In this document: positions 10,172-24,239 of the stretch, one piece after another
Position numbering within the stretch: the stretch's first letter is position 1
How the letters are laid out: each line of letters opens with the position of its first letter
Assembly: GCA_963930655.1 (NCBI GenBank)
Contig: OZ005606.1
Span: forward strand, 16,160,001 to 16,224,000
From: Myrica gale
Taxonomy: Eukaryota > Streptophyta > Magnoliopsida > Fagales > Myricaceae
Direction of reading: 5' to 3'
DNA length: 64,000 nt
Made by a program: the position numbers and the translations under genes
Notes under the pieces: generated by a model
What the model was told of the DNA's origin: nothing
Seen by the model: the letters and a program-made list of their open reading frames with translations, nothing else
Database searches by the model: none

Positions 10172-13100
10172 GATACCATAATGATGAAGAGAATGAAACA
10201 AAAAGATAATTGGAATAGTTTAGACCAAAATATTAATTCAAAATAGTCGAAATTATTTTCTTTGAAGATTAGTTAGCTTGAGGACGGAGAAGATATGGTG
10301 TTTAGACAAAAATATTAACGCAAAATCAACCAAATAAATTTATTTGAATGTTCGATACCTTAGTGAAGAAGAAATTAATCAAATTGATCGTCGGTAGAGT
10401 TTTAGACCTTATATAAATGCAAAATCGTCCATATTAATTAGTTTAAAAATTAGAAACCGTCGTGATAAAGACACTGAAGCAAATCGAAAAAATGGAAGAG
10501 TTTTAAAACAAAACGTAAATGCAAAGTCATCAATATTAACAAGTTTGCAAATTTGATACCATAGTGACGAAGAAAATGAAGCGAATAAATCAATCGAAGA
10601 GTATTTTAAACGAAACATAAATGTAAAATCGTAAGTATTAATTAGTTTGCAAATTAGATACCATAATGATGAAGAGAATGAAACAAAAAGATAATTGGAA
10701 TAGTTTAGACCAAAATATTAATTCAAAATAGTCGAAATTATTTTCTTTGAAGATTAGTTAGCTTGAGGACGGAGAAGATATGGTGTTTAGACAAAAATAT
10801 TAACGCAAAATCAACCAAATAAATTTATTTGAAAGTTCGATACCTTAGTGAAGAAGAAATTAATCAATTTGATCGTCGGTAGAGTTTTAGACCTTAATAT
10901 AAATGCAAAATCGTCCATATTAATTAGTTTAAAAATTAGAAACCGTCGTGATAAAGAAACTGAAGCAAATAGAAAAAATGGAAGAGTTTTAAAACAAAAC
11001 GTAAATGCAAAGTCATCAATATTAACAAGTTTGCAAATTTGATACCATAGTGACGAAGAAAATGAAGCGAATAAATCAATCGAAGAGTATTTTAAACGAA
11101 ACATAAATGTAAAATCGTAAGTATTAATTAGTTTGCAAATTAGATACCATAATGATGAAGAGAATGAAACAAAAAGATAATTGGAATAGTTTAGACCAAA
11201 ATATTAATTCAAAATAGTCAAAATTATTTTCTTTGAAGATTAGTTAGCTTGAGGACGGAGAAGATATGGTGTTTAGACAAAAATATTAACGCAAAATCAA
11301 CCAAATAAATTTATTTGAATGTTCGATACCTTAGTGAAGAAGAAATTAATCAAATTGATCGTCGGTAGAGTTTTAGACCTTATATAAATGCAAAATCGTC
11401 CATATTAATTAGTTTAAAAATTAGAAACCGTCGTGATAAAGACACTGAAGCAAATCGAAAAAATGGAAGAGTTTTAAAACAAAACGTAAATGCAAAGTCA
11501 TCAATATTAACAAGTTTGCAAATTTGATACCATAGTGACGAAGAAAATGAAGCGAATAAATCAATCGAAGAGTATTTTAAACGAAACATAAATGTAAAAT
11601 CGTAAGTATTAATTAGTTTGCAAATTAGATACCATAATGATGAAGAGAATGAAACAAATAGATAATTGGAATAGTTTAGACCAAAATATTAATTCAAAAT
11701 AGTCGAAATTATTTTCTTTGAAGATTAGTTAGCTTGAGGACGGAGAAGATATGGTGTTTAGACAAAAATATTAACGCAAAATCAACCAAATAAATTTATT
11801 TGAAAGTTCGATACCTTAGTGAAGAAGAAATTAATCAATTTGATCGTCGGTAGAGTTTTAGACCTTAATATAAATGCAAAATCGTCCATATTAATTAGTT
11901 TAAAAATTAGAAACCGTCGTGATAAAGAAACTGAAGCAAATAGAAAAAATGGAAGAGTTTTAAAACAAAACGTAAATGCAAAGTCATCAATATTAACAAG
12001 TTTGCAAATTTGATACCATAGTGACGAAGAAAATGAAGCGAATAAATCAATCGAAGAGTATTTTAAACGAAACATAAATGTAAAATCGTAAGTATTAATT
12101 AGTTTGCAAATTAGATACCATAATGATGAAGAGAATGAAACAAAAAGATAATTGGAATAGTTTAGACCAAAATATTAATTCAAAATAGTCGAAATTATTT
12201 TCTTTGAAGATTAGTTAGCTTGAGGACGGAGAAGATATGGTGTTTAGACAAAAATATTAACGCAAAATCAACCAAATAAATTTATTTGAAAGTTCGATAC
12301 CTTAGTGAAGAAGAAATTAATCAATTTGATCGTCGGTAGAGTTTTAGACCTTAATATAAATGCAAAATCGTCCATATTAACTAGTTTAAAAATTAGAAAC
12401 CGTCGTGATAAAGAAACTGAAGCAAATAGAAAAAATGGAAGAGTTTTAAAACAAAAAGTCAATGCAAAGTCATCAATATTAACAAGTTTGCAAATTTGAT
12501 ACCATAGTGACGAAGAAAATGAAGCGAATAAATCAATCGAAGAGTATTTTAAACGAAACATAAATGTAAAATCGTAAGTATTAATTAGTTTGCAAATTAG
12601 ATACCATAATGATGAAGAGAATGAAACAAAAAGATAATTGGAATAGTTTAGACCAAAATATTAATTCAAAATAGTCAAAATTATTTTCTTTGAAGATTAG
12701 TTAGCTTGAGGACGGAGAAGATATGGTGTTTAGACAAAAATATTAACGCAAAATCAACCAAATAAATTTATTTGAATGTTCGATACCTTAGTGAAGAAGA
12801 AATTAATCAAATTGATCGTCGGTAAAGTTTTAGACCTTATATAAATGCAAAATCGTCCATATTAATTAGTTTAAAAATTAGAAACCGTCGTGATAAAGAC
12901 ACTGAAGCAAATCGAAAAAATGGAAGAGTTTTAAAACAAAACGTAAATGCAAAGTCATCAATATTAACAAGTTTGCAAATTTGATACCATAGTGACGAAG
13001 AAAATGAAGCGAATAAATCAATCGAAGAGTATTTTAAACGAAACATAAATGTAAAATCGTAAGTATTAATTAGTTTGCAAATTAGATACCATAATGATGA

Positions 13101-15997
13101 AGAGAATGAAACAAAAAGATAATTGGAATAGTTTAGACCAAAATATTAATTCAAAATAGTCGAAATTATTTTCTTTGAAGATTAGTTAGCTTGAGGACGG
13201 AGAAGATATGGTGTTTAGACAAAAATATTAACGCAAAATCAACCAAATAAATTTATTTGAAAGTTCGATACCTTAGTGAAGAAGAAATTAATCAATTTGA
13301 TCGTCGGTAGAGTTTTAGACCTTAATATAAATGCAAAATCGTCCATATTAATTAGTTTAAAAATTAGAAACCGTCGTGATAAAGAAACTGAAGCAAATAG
13401 AAAAAATGGAAGAGTTTTAAAACAAAACGTAAATGCAAAGTCATCAATATTAACAAGTTTGCAAATTTGATACCATAGTGACGAAGAAAATGAAGCGAAT
13501 AAATCAATCGAAGAGTATTTTAAACGAAACATAAATGTAAAATCGTAAGTATTAATTAGTTTGCAAATTAGATACCATAATGATGAAGAGAATGAAACAA
13601 AAAGATAATTGGAATAGTTTAGACCAAAATATTAATTCAAAATAGTCAAAATTATTTTCTTTGAAGATTAGTTAGCTTGAGGACGGAGAAGATATGGTGT
13701 TTAGACAAAAATATTAACGCAAAATCAACCAAATAAATTTATTTGAATGTTCGATACCTTAGTGAAGAAGAAATTAATCAAATTGATCGTCGGTAAAGTT
13801 TTAGACCTTATATAAATGCAAAATCGTCCATATTAATTAGTTTAAAAATTAGAAACCGTCGTGATAAAGACACTGAAGCAAATCGAAAAAATGGAAGAGT
13901 TTTAAAACAAAACGTAAATGCAAAGTCATCAATATTAACAAGTTTGCAAATTTGATACCATAGTGACGAAGAAAATGAAGCGAATAAATCAATCGAAGAG
14001 TATTTTAAACGAAACATAAATGTAAAATCGTAAGTATTAATTAGTTTGCAAATTAGATACCATAATGATGAAGAGAATGAAACAAAAAGATAATTGGAAT
14101 AGTTTAGACCAAAATATTAATTCAAAATAGTCGAAATTATTTTCTTTGAAGATTAGTTAGCTTGAGGACGGAGAAGATATGGTGTTTAGACAAAAATATT
14201 AACGCAAAATCAACCAAATAAATTTATTTGAAAGTTCGATACCTTAGTGAAGAAGAAATTAATCAATTTGATCGTCGGTAGAGTTTTAGACCTTAATATA
14301 AATGCAAAATCGTCCATATTAATTAGTTTAAAAATTAGAAACCGTCGTGATAAAGAAACTGAAGCAAATAGAAAAAATGGAAGAGTTTTAAAACAAAACG
14401 TAAATGCAAAGTCATTAATATTAACAAGTTTGCAAATTTGATACCATAGTGACGAAGAAAATGAAGCGAATAAATCAATCGAAGAGTATTTTAAACGAAA
14501 CATAAATGTAAAATCGTAAGTATTAATTAGTTTGCAAATTAGATACCATAATGATGAAGAGAATGAAACAAAAAGATAATTGGAATAGTTTAGACCAAAA
14601 TATTAATTCAAAATAGTCAAAATTATTTTCTTTGAAGATTAGTTAGCTTGAGGACGGAGAAGATATGGTGTTTAGACAAAAATATTAACGCAAAATCAAC
14701 CAAATAAATTTATTTGAATGTTCGATACCTTAGTGAAGAAGAAATTAATCAAATTGATCGTCGGTGGAGTTTTAGACCTTATATAAATGCAAAATCGTCC
14801 ATATTAATTAGTTTAAAAATTAGAAACCGTCGTGATAAAGACACTGAAGCAAATCGAAAAAATGGAAGAGTTTTAAAACAAAACGTTAATGCAAAGTCAT
14901 CAATATTAACAAGTTTGCAAATTTGATACCATAGTGACGAAGAAAATGAAGCGAATAAATCAATCGAAGAGTATTTTAAACGAAACATAAATGTAAAATC
15001 GTAAGTATTAATTAGTTTGCAAATTAGATACCATAATGATGAAGAGAATGAAACAAATAGATAATTGGAATAGTTTAGACCAAAATATTAATTCAAAATA
15101 GTCGAAATTATTTTCTTTGAAGATTAGTTAGCTTGAGGACGGAGAAGATATGGTGTTTAGACAAAAATATTAACGCAAAATCAACCAAATAAATTTATTT
15201 GAAAGTTCGATACCTTAGTGAAGAAGAAATTAATCAATTTGATCGTCGGTAGAGTTTTAGACCTTAATATAAATGCAAAATCGTCCATATTAATTAGTTT
15301 AAAAATTAGAAACCGTCGTGATAAAGAAACTGAAGCAAATAGAAAAAATGGAAGAGTTTTAAAACAAAACGTAAATGCAAAGTCATCAATATTAACAAGT
15401 TTGCAAATTTGATACCATAGTGACGAAGAAAATGAAGCGAATAAATCAATCGAAGAGTATTTTAAACGAAACATAAATGTAAAATCGTAAGTAATAATTA
15501 GTTTGCAAATTAGATACCATAATGATGAAGAGAATGAAACAAAAAGATAATTGGAATAGTTTAGACCAAAATATTAATTCAAAATAGTCGAAATTATTTT
15601 CTTTGAAGATTAGTTAGCTTGAGGACGGAGAAGATATGGTGTTTAGACAAAAATATTAACGCAAAATCAACCAAATAAATTTATTTGAAAGTTCGATACC
15701 TTAGTGAAGAAGAAATTAATCAATTTGATCGTCGGTAGAGTTTTAGACCTTATATAAATGCAAAATCGTCCATATTAATTAGTTTAAAAATTAGAAACCG
15801 TCGTGATAAAGACACTGAAGCAAATCGAAAAAATGGAAGAGTTTTAAAACAAAACGTTAATGCAAAGTCATCAATATTAACAAGTTTGCAAATTTGATAC
15901 CATAGTGACGAAGAAAATGAAGCGAATAAATCAATCGAAGAGTATTTTAAACGAAACATAAATGTAAAATCGTAAGTATTAATTAGTTTGCAAATTA

Positions 15998-16970
15998 GAT
16001 ATCATAATGATGAAGAGAATGAAACAAAAAGATAATTGGAATAGTTTAGACCAAAATATTAATTCAAAATAGTCAAAATTATTTTCTTTGAAGATTAGTT
16101 AGCTTGAGGACGGAGAAGATATGGTGTTTAGACAAAAATATTAACGCAAAATCAACCAAATAAATTTATTTGAAAGTTCGATACCATAGTGAAGAAGAAA
16201 TTAATCAAATTGATCGTCGGTAGAGTTTTAGACCTTAATATAAATGCAAAATCGTCCATATTAATTAGTTTAAAAATTAGAAACCGTCGTGATAGAGAAA
16301 CTGAAGCAAATAGAAAAAATGGAATTGTTTTAAAACAAAACGTAAATGCAAAGTCATCAATATTAACAAGTTTGCAAATTTGATACCATAGTGACGAAGA
16401 AAATGAAGCGAATAAATCAATCGAAGAGTTTTTTAAACGAAACATAAATGCAAAATCGTAAGTATTAATTAGTTTGCAAATTAGATACCATAATGATGAA
16501 GAGAATGAAACAAAAAGATAATTGGAATAGTTTAGACCAAAATATTAATTCAAAATAGTCAAAATTATTTTCTTTTGTAGATTAGTTAGCTTGAGGACGG
16601 AGAAGATATGGTGTTTAGACAAAAATATTAACGCAAAATCAACCAAATAAATTTATTTGAAAGTTCGATACCTTAGTGAAGAAGAAATTAATCAAATTGA
16701 TCGTCGGTAGAGTTTTAAACATTAATATAAATGCAAAATCGTCCATATTAATTAGTTTAAAAATTAGAAACCGTCGTGATAAAGAAACTGAAGCAAATAG
16801 AAAAAATGGAAGAGTTTTAAAACAAAACGTAAATGCAAAGTCATCAATATTAACAAGTTTGCAAATTTGATACCATAGTGACGAAGAAAATGAAGCGAAT
16901 AAATCAATCGAAGAGTATTTTAAACGAAACATAAATGTAAAATCGTAAGTATTAATTAGTTTGCAAATTA
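15998..16970 (+). repeat. R + W monomer pair (copy 1 of a duplicated block)
   Basis: The monomer at 15998 is R type (GATAGAGAAACTG, GGAATTGTTTT). The one at 16484 is W type (TTTTGTAGATTAG, TTTTAAACATTAATAT), 487 bp. The same pair recurs at 21325 and 21811, a shift of 5327 bp or 11 monomers. Confidence 0.88.
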
Positions 16971-19868
16971 GATACCATAATGATGAAGAGAATGAAACAA
17001 AAAGATAATTGGAATAGTTTAGACCAAAATATTAATTCAAAATAGTCAAAATTATTTTCTTTGAAGATTAGTTAGCTTGAGGACGGAGAAGATATGGTGT
17101 TTAGACAAAAATATTAACGCAAAATCAACCAAATAAATTTATTTGAATGTTCGATAGCTTAGTGAAGAAGAAATTAATCAAATTGATCGTCGGTAGAGTT
17201 TTAGACCTTATATAAATGCAAAATCGTCCATATTAATTAGTTTAAAAATTAGAAACCGTCGTGATAAAGACACTGAAGCAAATCGAAAAAATGGAAGAGT
17301 TTTAAAACAAAACGTTAATGCAAAGTCATCAATATTAACAAGTTTGCAAATTTGATACCATAGTGACGAAGAAAATGAAGCGAATAAATCAATCGAAGAG
17401 TATTTTAAACGAAACATAAATGTAAAATCGTAAGTATTAATTAGTTTGCAAATTAGATACCATAATGATGAAGAGAATGAAACAAATAGATAATTGGAAT
17501 AGTTTAGACCAAAATATTAATTCAAAATAGTCGAAATTATTTTCTTTGAAGATTAGTTAGCTTGAGGACGGAGAAGATATGGTGTTTAGACAAAAATATT
17601 AACGCAAAATCAACCAAATAAATTTATTTGAAAGTTCGATACCTTAGTGAAGAAGAAATTAATCAATTTGATCGTCGGTAGAGTTTTAGACCTTAATATA
17701 AATGCAAAATCGTCCATATTAATTAGTTTAAAAATTAGAAACCGTCGTGATAAAGAAACTGAAGCAAATAGAAAAAATGGAAGAGTTTTAAAACAAAACG
17801 TAAATGCAAAGTCATCAATATTAACAAGTTTGCAAATTTGATACCATAGTGACGAAGAAAATGAAGCGAATAAATCAATCGAAGAGTATTTTAAACGAAA
17901 CATAAATGTAAAATCGTAAGTAATAATTAGTTTGCAAATTAGATACCATAATGATGAAGAGAATGAAACAAAAAGATAATTGGAATAGTTTAGACCAAAA
18001 TATTAATTCAAAATAGTCGAAATTATTTTCTTTGAAGATTAGTTAGCTTGAGGACGGAGAAGATATGGTGTTTAGACAAAAATATTAACGCAAAATCAAC
18101 CAAATAAATTTATTTGAAAGTTCGATACCTTAGTGAAGAAGAAATTAATCAATTTGATCGTCGGTAGAGTTTTAGACCTTAATATAAATGCAAAATCGTC
18201 CATATTAACTAGTTTAAAAATTAGAAACCGTCGTGATAAAGAAACTGAAGCAAATAGAAAAAATGGAAGAGTTTTAAAACAAAACGTAAATGCAAAGTCA
18301 TCAATATTAACAAGTTTGCAAATTTGATACCATAGTGACGAAGAAAATGAAGCGAATAAATCAATCGAAGAGTATTTTAAACGAAACATAAATGTAAAAT
18401 CGTAAGTATTAATTAGTTTGCAAATTAGATACCATAATGATGAAGAGAATGAAACAAAAAGATAATTGGAATAGTTTAGACCAAAATATTAATTCAAAAT
18501 AGTCAAAATTATTTTCTTTGAAGATTAGTTAGCTTGAGGACGGAGAAGATATGGTGTTTAGACAAAAATATTAACGCAAAATCAACCAAATAAATTTATT
18601 TGAAAGTTCGATACCTTAGTGAAGAAGAAATTAATCAAATTGATCGTCGGTAGAGTTTTAGACCTTATATAAATGCAAAATCGTCCATATTAATTAGTTT
18701 AAAAATTAGAAACCGTCGTGATAAAGACACTGAAGCAAATCGAAAAAATGGAAGAGTTTTAAAACAAAACGTAAATGCAAAGTCATCAATATTAACAAGT
18801 TTGCAAATTTGATACCATAGTGACGAAGAAAATGAAGCGAATAAATCAATCGAAGGGTATTTTAAACGAAACATAAATGTAAAATCGTAAGTATTAATTA
18901 GTTTGCAAATTAGATACCATAATGATGAAGAGAATGAAACAAATAGATAATTGGAATAGTTTAGACCAAAATATTAATTCAAAATAGTCGAAATTATTTT
19001 CTTTGAGGACGGAGAAGATATGGTGTTTAGACAAAAATATTAACGCAAAATCAACCAAATAAATTTATTTGAAAGTTCGATACCTTAGTGAAGAAGAAAT
19101 TAATCAATTTGATCGTCGGTAGAGTTTTAGACCTTAATATAAATGCAAAATCGTCCATATTAATTAGTTTAAAAATTAGAAACCGTCGTGATAAAGAAAC
19201 TGAAGCAAATAGAAAAAATGGAAGAGTTTTAAAACAAAACGTAAATGCAAAGTCATCAATATTAACAAGTTTGCAAATTTGATACCATAGTGACGAAGAA
19301 AATGAAGCGAATAAATCAATCGAAGAGTATTTTAAACGAAACATAAATGTAAAATCGTAAGTATTAATTAGTTTGCAAATTAGATACCATAATGATGAAG
19401 AGAATGAAACAAAAAGATAATTGGAATAGTTTAGACCAAAATATTAATTCAAAATAGTCGAAATTATTTTCTTTGAAGATTAGTTAGCTTGAGGACGGAG
19501 AAGATATGGTGTTTAGACAAAAATATTAACGCAAAATCAACCAAATAAATTTATTTGAAAGTTCGATACCTTAGTGAAGAAGAAATTAATCAATTTGATC
19601 GTCGGTAGAGTTTTAGACCTTAATATAAATGCAAAATCGTCCATATTAACTAGTTTAAAAATTAGAAACCGTCGTGATAAAGAAACTGAAGCAAATAGAA
19701 AAAATGGAAGAGTTTTAAAACAAAACGTAAATGCAAAGTCATCAATATTAACAAGTTTGCAAATTTGATACCATAGTGACGAAGAAAATGAAGCGAATAA
19801 ATCAATCGAAGAGTATTTTAAACGAAACATAAATGTAAAATCGTAAGTATTAATTAGTTTGCAAATTA
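16971..19868 (+). repeat. Trimeric higher-order repeat, ~1457 bp, 2 copies
   Basis: Monomers 16971, 17456 and 17942 match 18428, 18913 and 19383. Within each trimer the first is S type, the second has ACAAATAGATAATTGG in subunit A, and the third carries CATATTAACTAGTTTAAAA in subunit C. The second copy is 1441 bp because monomer 18913 has lost 16 bp in its A/B junction. Confidence 0.85.
19000..19012 (+). other. 16-bp deletion at the A/B subunit junction
   Basis: The sequence reads TTTTCTTTGAGGACGG where other copies read TTTTCTTTGAAGATTAG followed by TTAGCTTGAGGACGG. The lost segment is flanked by TTGA on both sides, consistent with slippage between short direct repeats. The monomer starting at 18913 is 470 bp as a result. 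Confidence 0.85.
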
Positions 19869-22800
19869 GATACCATAATGATGAAGAGAATGAAACAAAA
19901 AGATAATTGGAATAGTTTAGACCAAAATATTAATTCAAAATAGTCAAAATTATTTTCTTTGAAGATTAGTTAGCTTGAGGACGGAGAAGATATGGTGTTT
20001 AGACAAAAATATTAACGCAAAATCAACCAAATAAATTTATTTGAAAGTTCGATACCTTAGTGAAGAAGAAATTAATCAAATTGATCGTCGGTAGAGTTTT
20101 AGACCTTATATAAATGCAAAATCGTCCATATTAATTAGTTTAAAAATTAGAAACCGTCGTGATAAAGACACTGAAGCAAATCGAAAAAATGGAAGAGTTT
20201 TAAAACAAAACGTAAATGCAAAGTCATCAATATTAACAAGTTTGCAAATTTGATACCATAGTGACGAAGAAAATGAAGCGAATAAATCAATCGAAGAGTT
20301 TTTTAAACGAAACATAAATGTAAAATCGTAAGTATTAATTAGTTTGCAAATTAGATACCATAATGATGAAGAGAATGAAACAAAAAGAAAATTGGAATAG
20401 TTTAGACCAAAATATTAATTCAAAATAGTCAAAAATATTTTCTTTGAAGATTAGTTAGCTTGAGGACGGAGAAGATATGGTGTTTAGACAAAAATATTAA
20501 CGCAAAATCAACCAAATAAATTTATTTGAAAGTTCGATACCTTAGTGAAGAAGAAATTAATCAAATTGATCGTCGGTAGAGTTTTAGACCTTAATATAAA
20601 TGCAAAATCGTCCATATTAATTAGTTTAAAAATTACAAACCGTCGTGATAAAGAAACTGAAGCAAATAGAAAAAATGGAAGAGTTTTAAAACAAAACGTA
20701 AATGCAAAGTCATCAATATTAACAAGTTTGCAAATTTGATACCATAGTGACGAAGAAAATGAAGCAAATAAATCAATCGAAGAGTTTTTTAAACGAAACA
20801 TAAATGCAAAATCGTAAGTATTAATTAGTTTGCAAATTAGATACCATAGTGACGATGAAAATGAAACAAATAGATAATTTGAATAGTTTATACCAAAATA
20901 TTAATTCAAAATATTCAAAATTATTTTCTTTGAAGATTAGTTAGCTTGAGGACGGAGAAGATATGGTGTTTAGACAAAAATATTAACGCAAAATCATCCA
21001 AATAAATTTATTTGAAAGTTCGATACCTTAGTGAAGAAGAAATTAATCAAATTGATCGTCGGTAGAGTTTTAGACCTCATTATAAATGCAAAATTGTACA
21101 TATTAAATATTTTAAAAATTAGAAACCGTTGTGATAAAGAAACTGAAGCAAAGAGATCGATGGAAGAGTTTTAAAACAAAACGTAAATGCAAAGTCGTCA
21201 ATTTTAACAAGTTTGCAAATTTGATACCATAGTGACGAAGAAAATGAAGCGAATAAATCAATCGAAGAGTTTTTTAAACGAAACATAAATGTAAAATCGT
21301 AAGTATTAATTAGTTTGCAAATTAGATACCATAATGATGAAGAGATTGAAACAAAAAGATAATTGGAATAGTTAAGACCAAAATATTAATTCAAAATAGT
21401 CAAAATTATTTTCTTTGAAGATTAGTTAGCTTGAGGACGGAGAAGATATGGTGTTTAGACAAAAATATTAACGCAAAATCAACCAAATAAATTTATTTGA
21501 AAGTTCGATACCATAGTGAAGAAGAAATTAATCAAATTGATCGTCGGTAGAGTTTTAGACCTTAATAAAAATGCAAAATCGTCCATATTAATTAGTTTAA
21601 AAATTAGAAACCGTCGTGATAGAGAAACTGAAGCAAATAGAAAAAATGGAATTGTTTTAAAACAAAACGTAAATGCAAAGTCATCAATATTAACAAGTTT
21701 GCAAATTTGATACCATAGTGACGAAGAAAATGAAGCGAATAAATCAATCGAAGAGTTTTTTAAACGAAACATAAATGCAAAATCGTAAGTATTAATTAGT
21801 TTGCAAATTAGATACCATAATGATGAAGAGAATGAAACAAAAAGATAATTGGAATAGTTTAGACCAAAATATTAATTCAAAATAGTCAAAATTATTTTCT
21901 TTTGTAGATTAGTTAGCTTGAGGACGGAGAAGATATGGTGTTTAGACAAAAATATTAACGCAAAATCAACCAAATAAATTTATTTGAAAGTTCGATACCT
22001 TAGTGAAGAAGAAATTAATCAAATTGATCGTCGGTAGAGTTTTAAACATTAATATAAATGCAAAATCGTCCATATTAATTAGTTTAAAAATTAGAAACCG
22101 TCGTGATAAAGAAACTGAAGCAAATAGAAAAAATGGAAGAGTTTTAAAACAAAACGTAAATGCAAAGTCATCAATATTAACAAGTTTGCAAATTTGATAC
22201 CATAGTGACGAAGAAAATGAAGCGAATAAATCAATCGAAGAGTATTTTAAACGAAACATAAATGTAAAATCGTAAGTATTAATTAGTTTGCAAATTAGAT
22301 ACCATAATGATGAAGAGAATGAAACAAAAAGATAATTGGAATAGTTTAGACCAAAATATTAATTCAAAATAGTCGAAATTATTTTCTTTGAAGATTAGTT
22401 AGCTTGAGGACGGAGAAGATATGGTGTTTAGACTAAAATATTAACGCAAAATCAACCAAATAAATTTATTTGAAAGTTCGATACCTTAGTGAAGAAGAAA
22501 TTAATCAATTTGATCGTCGGTAGAGTTTTAGACCTTAATATAAATGCAAAATCGTCCATATTAACTAGTTTAAAAATTAGAAACCGTCGTGATAAAGAAA
22601 CTGAAGCAAATAGAAAAAATGGAAGAGTTTTAAAACAAAACGTAAATGCAAAGTCATCAATATTAACAAGTTTGCAAATTTGATACCATAGTGACGAAGA
22701 AAATGAAGCGAATAAATCAATCGAAGAGTATTTTAAACGAAACATAAATGTAAAATCGTAAGTATTAATTAGTTTGCAAATTAGATACCATAATGATGAA

Positions 22801-24239
22801 GAGAATGAAACAAAAAGATAATTGGAATAGTTTAGACCAAAATATTAATTCAAAATAGTCAAAATTATTTTCTTTGAAGATTAGTTAGCTTGAGGACGGA
22901 GAAGATATGGTGTTTAGACAAAAATATTAACGCAAAATCAACCAAATAAATTTATTTGAAAGTTCGATACCTTAGTGAAGAAGAAATTAATCAAATTGAT
23001 CGTCGGTAGAGTTTTAGACCTTATATAAATGCAAAATCGTCCATATTAATTAGTTTAAAAATTAGAAACCGTCGTGATAAAGACACTGAAGCAAATCGAA
23101 AAAATGGAAGAGTTTTAAAACAAAACGTAAATGCAAAGTCATCAATATTAACAAGTTTGCAAATTTGATACCATAGTGACGAAGAAAATGAAGCGAATAA
23201 ATCAATCGAAGAGTTTTTTAAACGAAACATAAATGCAAAATCGTAAGTATTAATTAGTTTGCAAATTAGATACCATAGTGACGATGAAAATGAAACAAAT
23301 AGATAATTTGAATAGTTTATACCAAAATATTAATTCAAAATATTCAAAATTATTTTCTTTGAAGATTAGTTAGCTTGAGGACGGAGAAGATATGGTGTTT
23401 AGACAAAAATATTAACGCAAAATCATCCAAATAAATTTATTTGAAAGTTCGATACCTTAGTGAAGAAGAAATTAATCAAATTGATCGTCGGTAGAGTTTT
23501 AGACCTCATTATAAATGCAAAATTGTACATATTAAATATTTTAAAAATTAGAAACCGTTGTGATAAAGAAACTGAAGCAAAGAGATCGATGGAAGAGTTT
23601 TAAAACAAAACGTAAATGCAAAGTCGTCAATTTTAACAAGTTTGCAAATTTGATACCATAGTGACGAAGAAAATGAAGCGAATAAATCAATCGAAGAGTT
23701 TTTTAAACGAAACATAAATGTAAAATCGTAAGTATTAATTAGTTTGCAAATTAGATACCATAATGATGAAGAGATTGAAACAAAAAGATAATTGGAATAG
23801 TTAAGACCAAAATATTAATTCAAAATAGTCAAAATTATTTTCTTTGAAGATTAGTTAGCTTGAGGACGGAGAAGATATGGTGTTTAGACAAAAATATTAA
23901 CGCAAAATCAACCAAATAAATTTATTTGAAAGTTCGATACCATAGTGAAGAAGAAATTAATCAAATTGATCGTCGGTAGAGTTTTAGACCTTAATATAAA
24001 TGCAAAATCGTCCATATTAATTAGTTTAAAAATTAGAAACCGTCGTGATAGAGAAACTGAAGCAAATAGAAAAAATGGAATTGTTTTAAAACAAAACGTA
24101 AATGCAAAGTCATCAATATTAACAAGTTTGCAAATTTGATACCATAGTGACGAAGAAAATGAAGCGAATAAATCAATCGAAGAGTTTTTTAAACGAAACA
24201 TAAATGCAAAATCGTAAGTATTAATTAGTTTGCAAATTA
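19869..24239 (+). repeat. Duplicated multi-monomer block (shifts of 2915 and 2429 bp)
   Basis: Monomers start at 19869, 20354, 20840, 21325, 21811, 22298, then 22784, 23269 and 23754. The S-type copies 19869 and 22784 match at a shift of 2915 bp. The T-type copies 20840 and 23269 share GATAATTTGAATAGTTTATACC and match at 2429 bp, as do the R copies 21325 and 23754, with GAGATTGAAAC and AGTTAAGACC in subunit A. The second copy therefore lacks the monomer equivalent to 20354. Unequal exchange inside the block explains this simply. Confidence 0.82.

Larger units (their letters stand above)
7744..15997 (+). repeat. Dimeric higher-order repeat, 971 bp (486 + 485), 8 dimers plus one monomer
   Basis: A 486-bp monomer (AATCAATTTGATCG, GAAAGTTCG) alternates with a 485-bp S monomer (GAATGTTCG in most copies, GACCTTATATAAATG, GACACTGAAGCAAATCG). 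Starts are 7744/8230, 8715/9201, 9686/10172, 10657/11143, 11628, 12114/12600, 13085/13571, 14056/14542 and 15027/15513. The alternation is broken once, where 11628 and 12114 are both of the 486-bp kind. The monomers at 7744 and 8715 share a 1-bp loss in the palindrome and GAAGAAAAAAATTAATC, so that dimer was duplicated recently. Confidence 0.9.
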
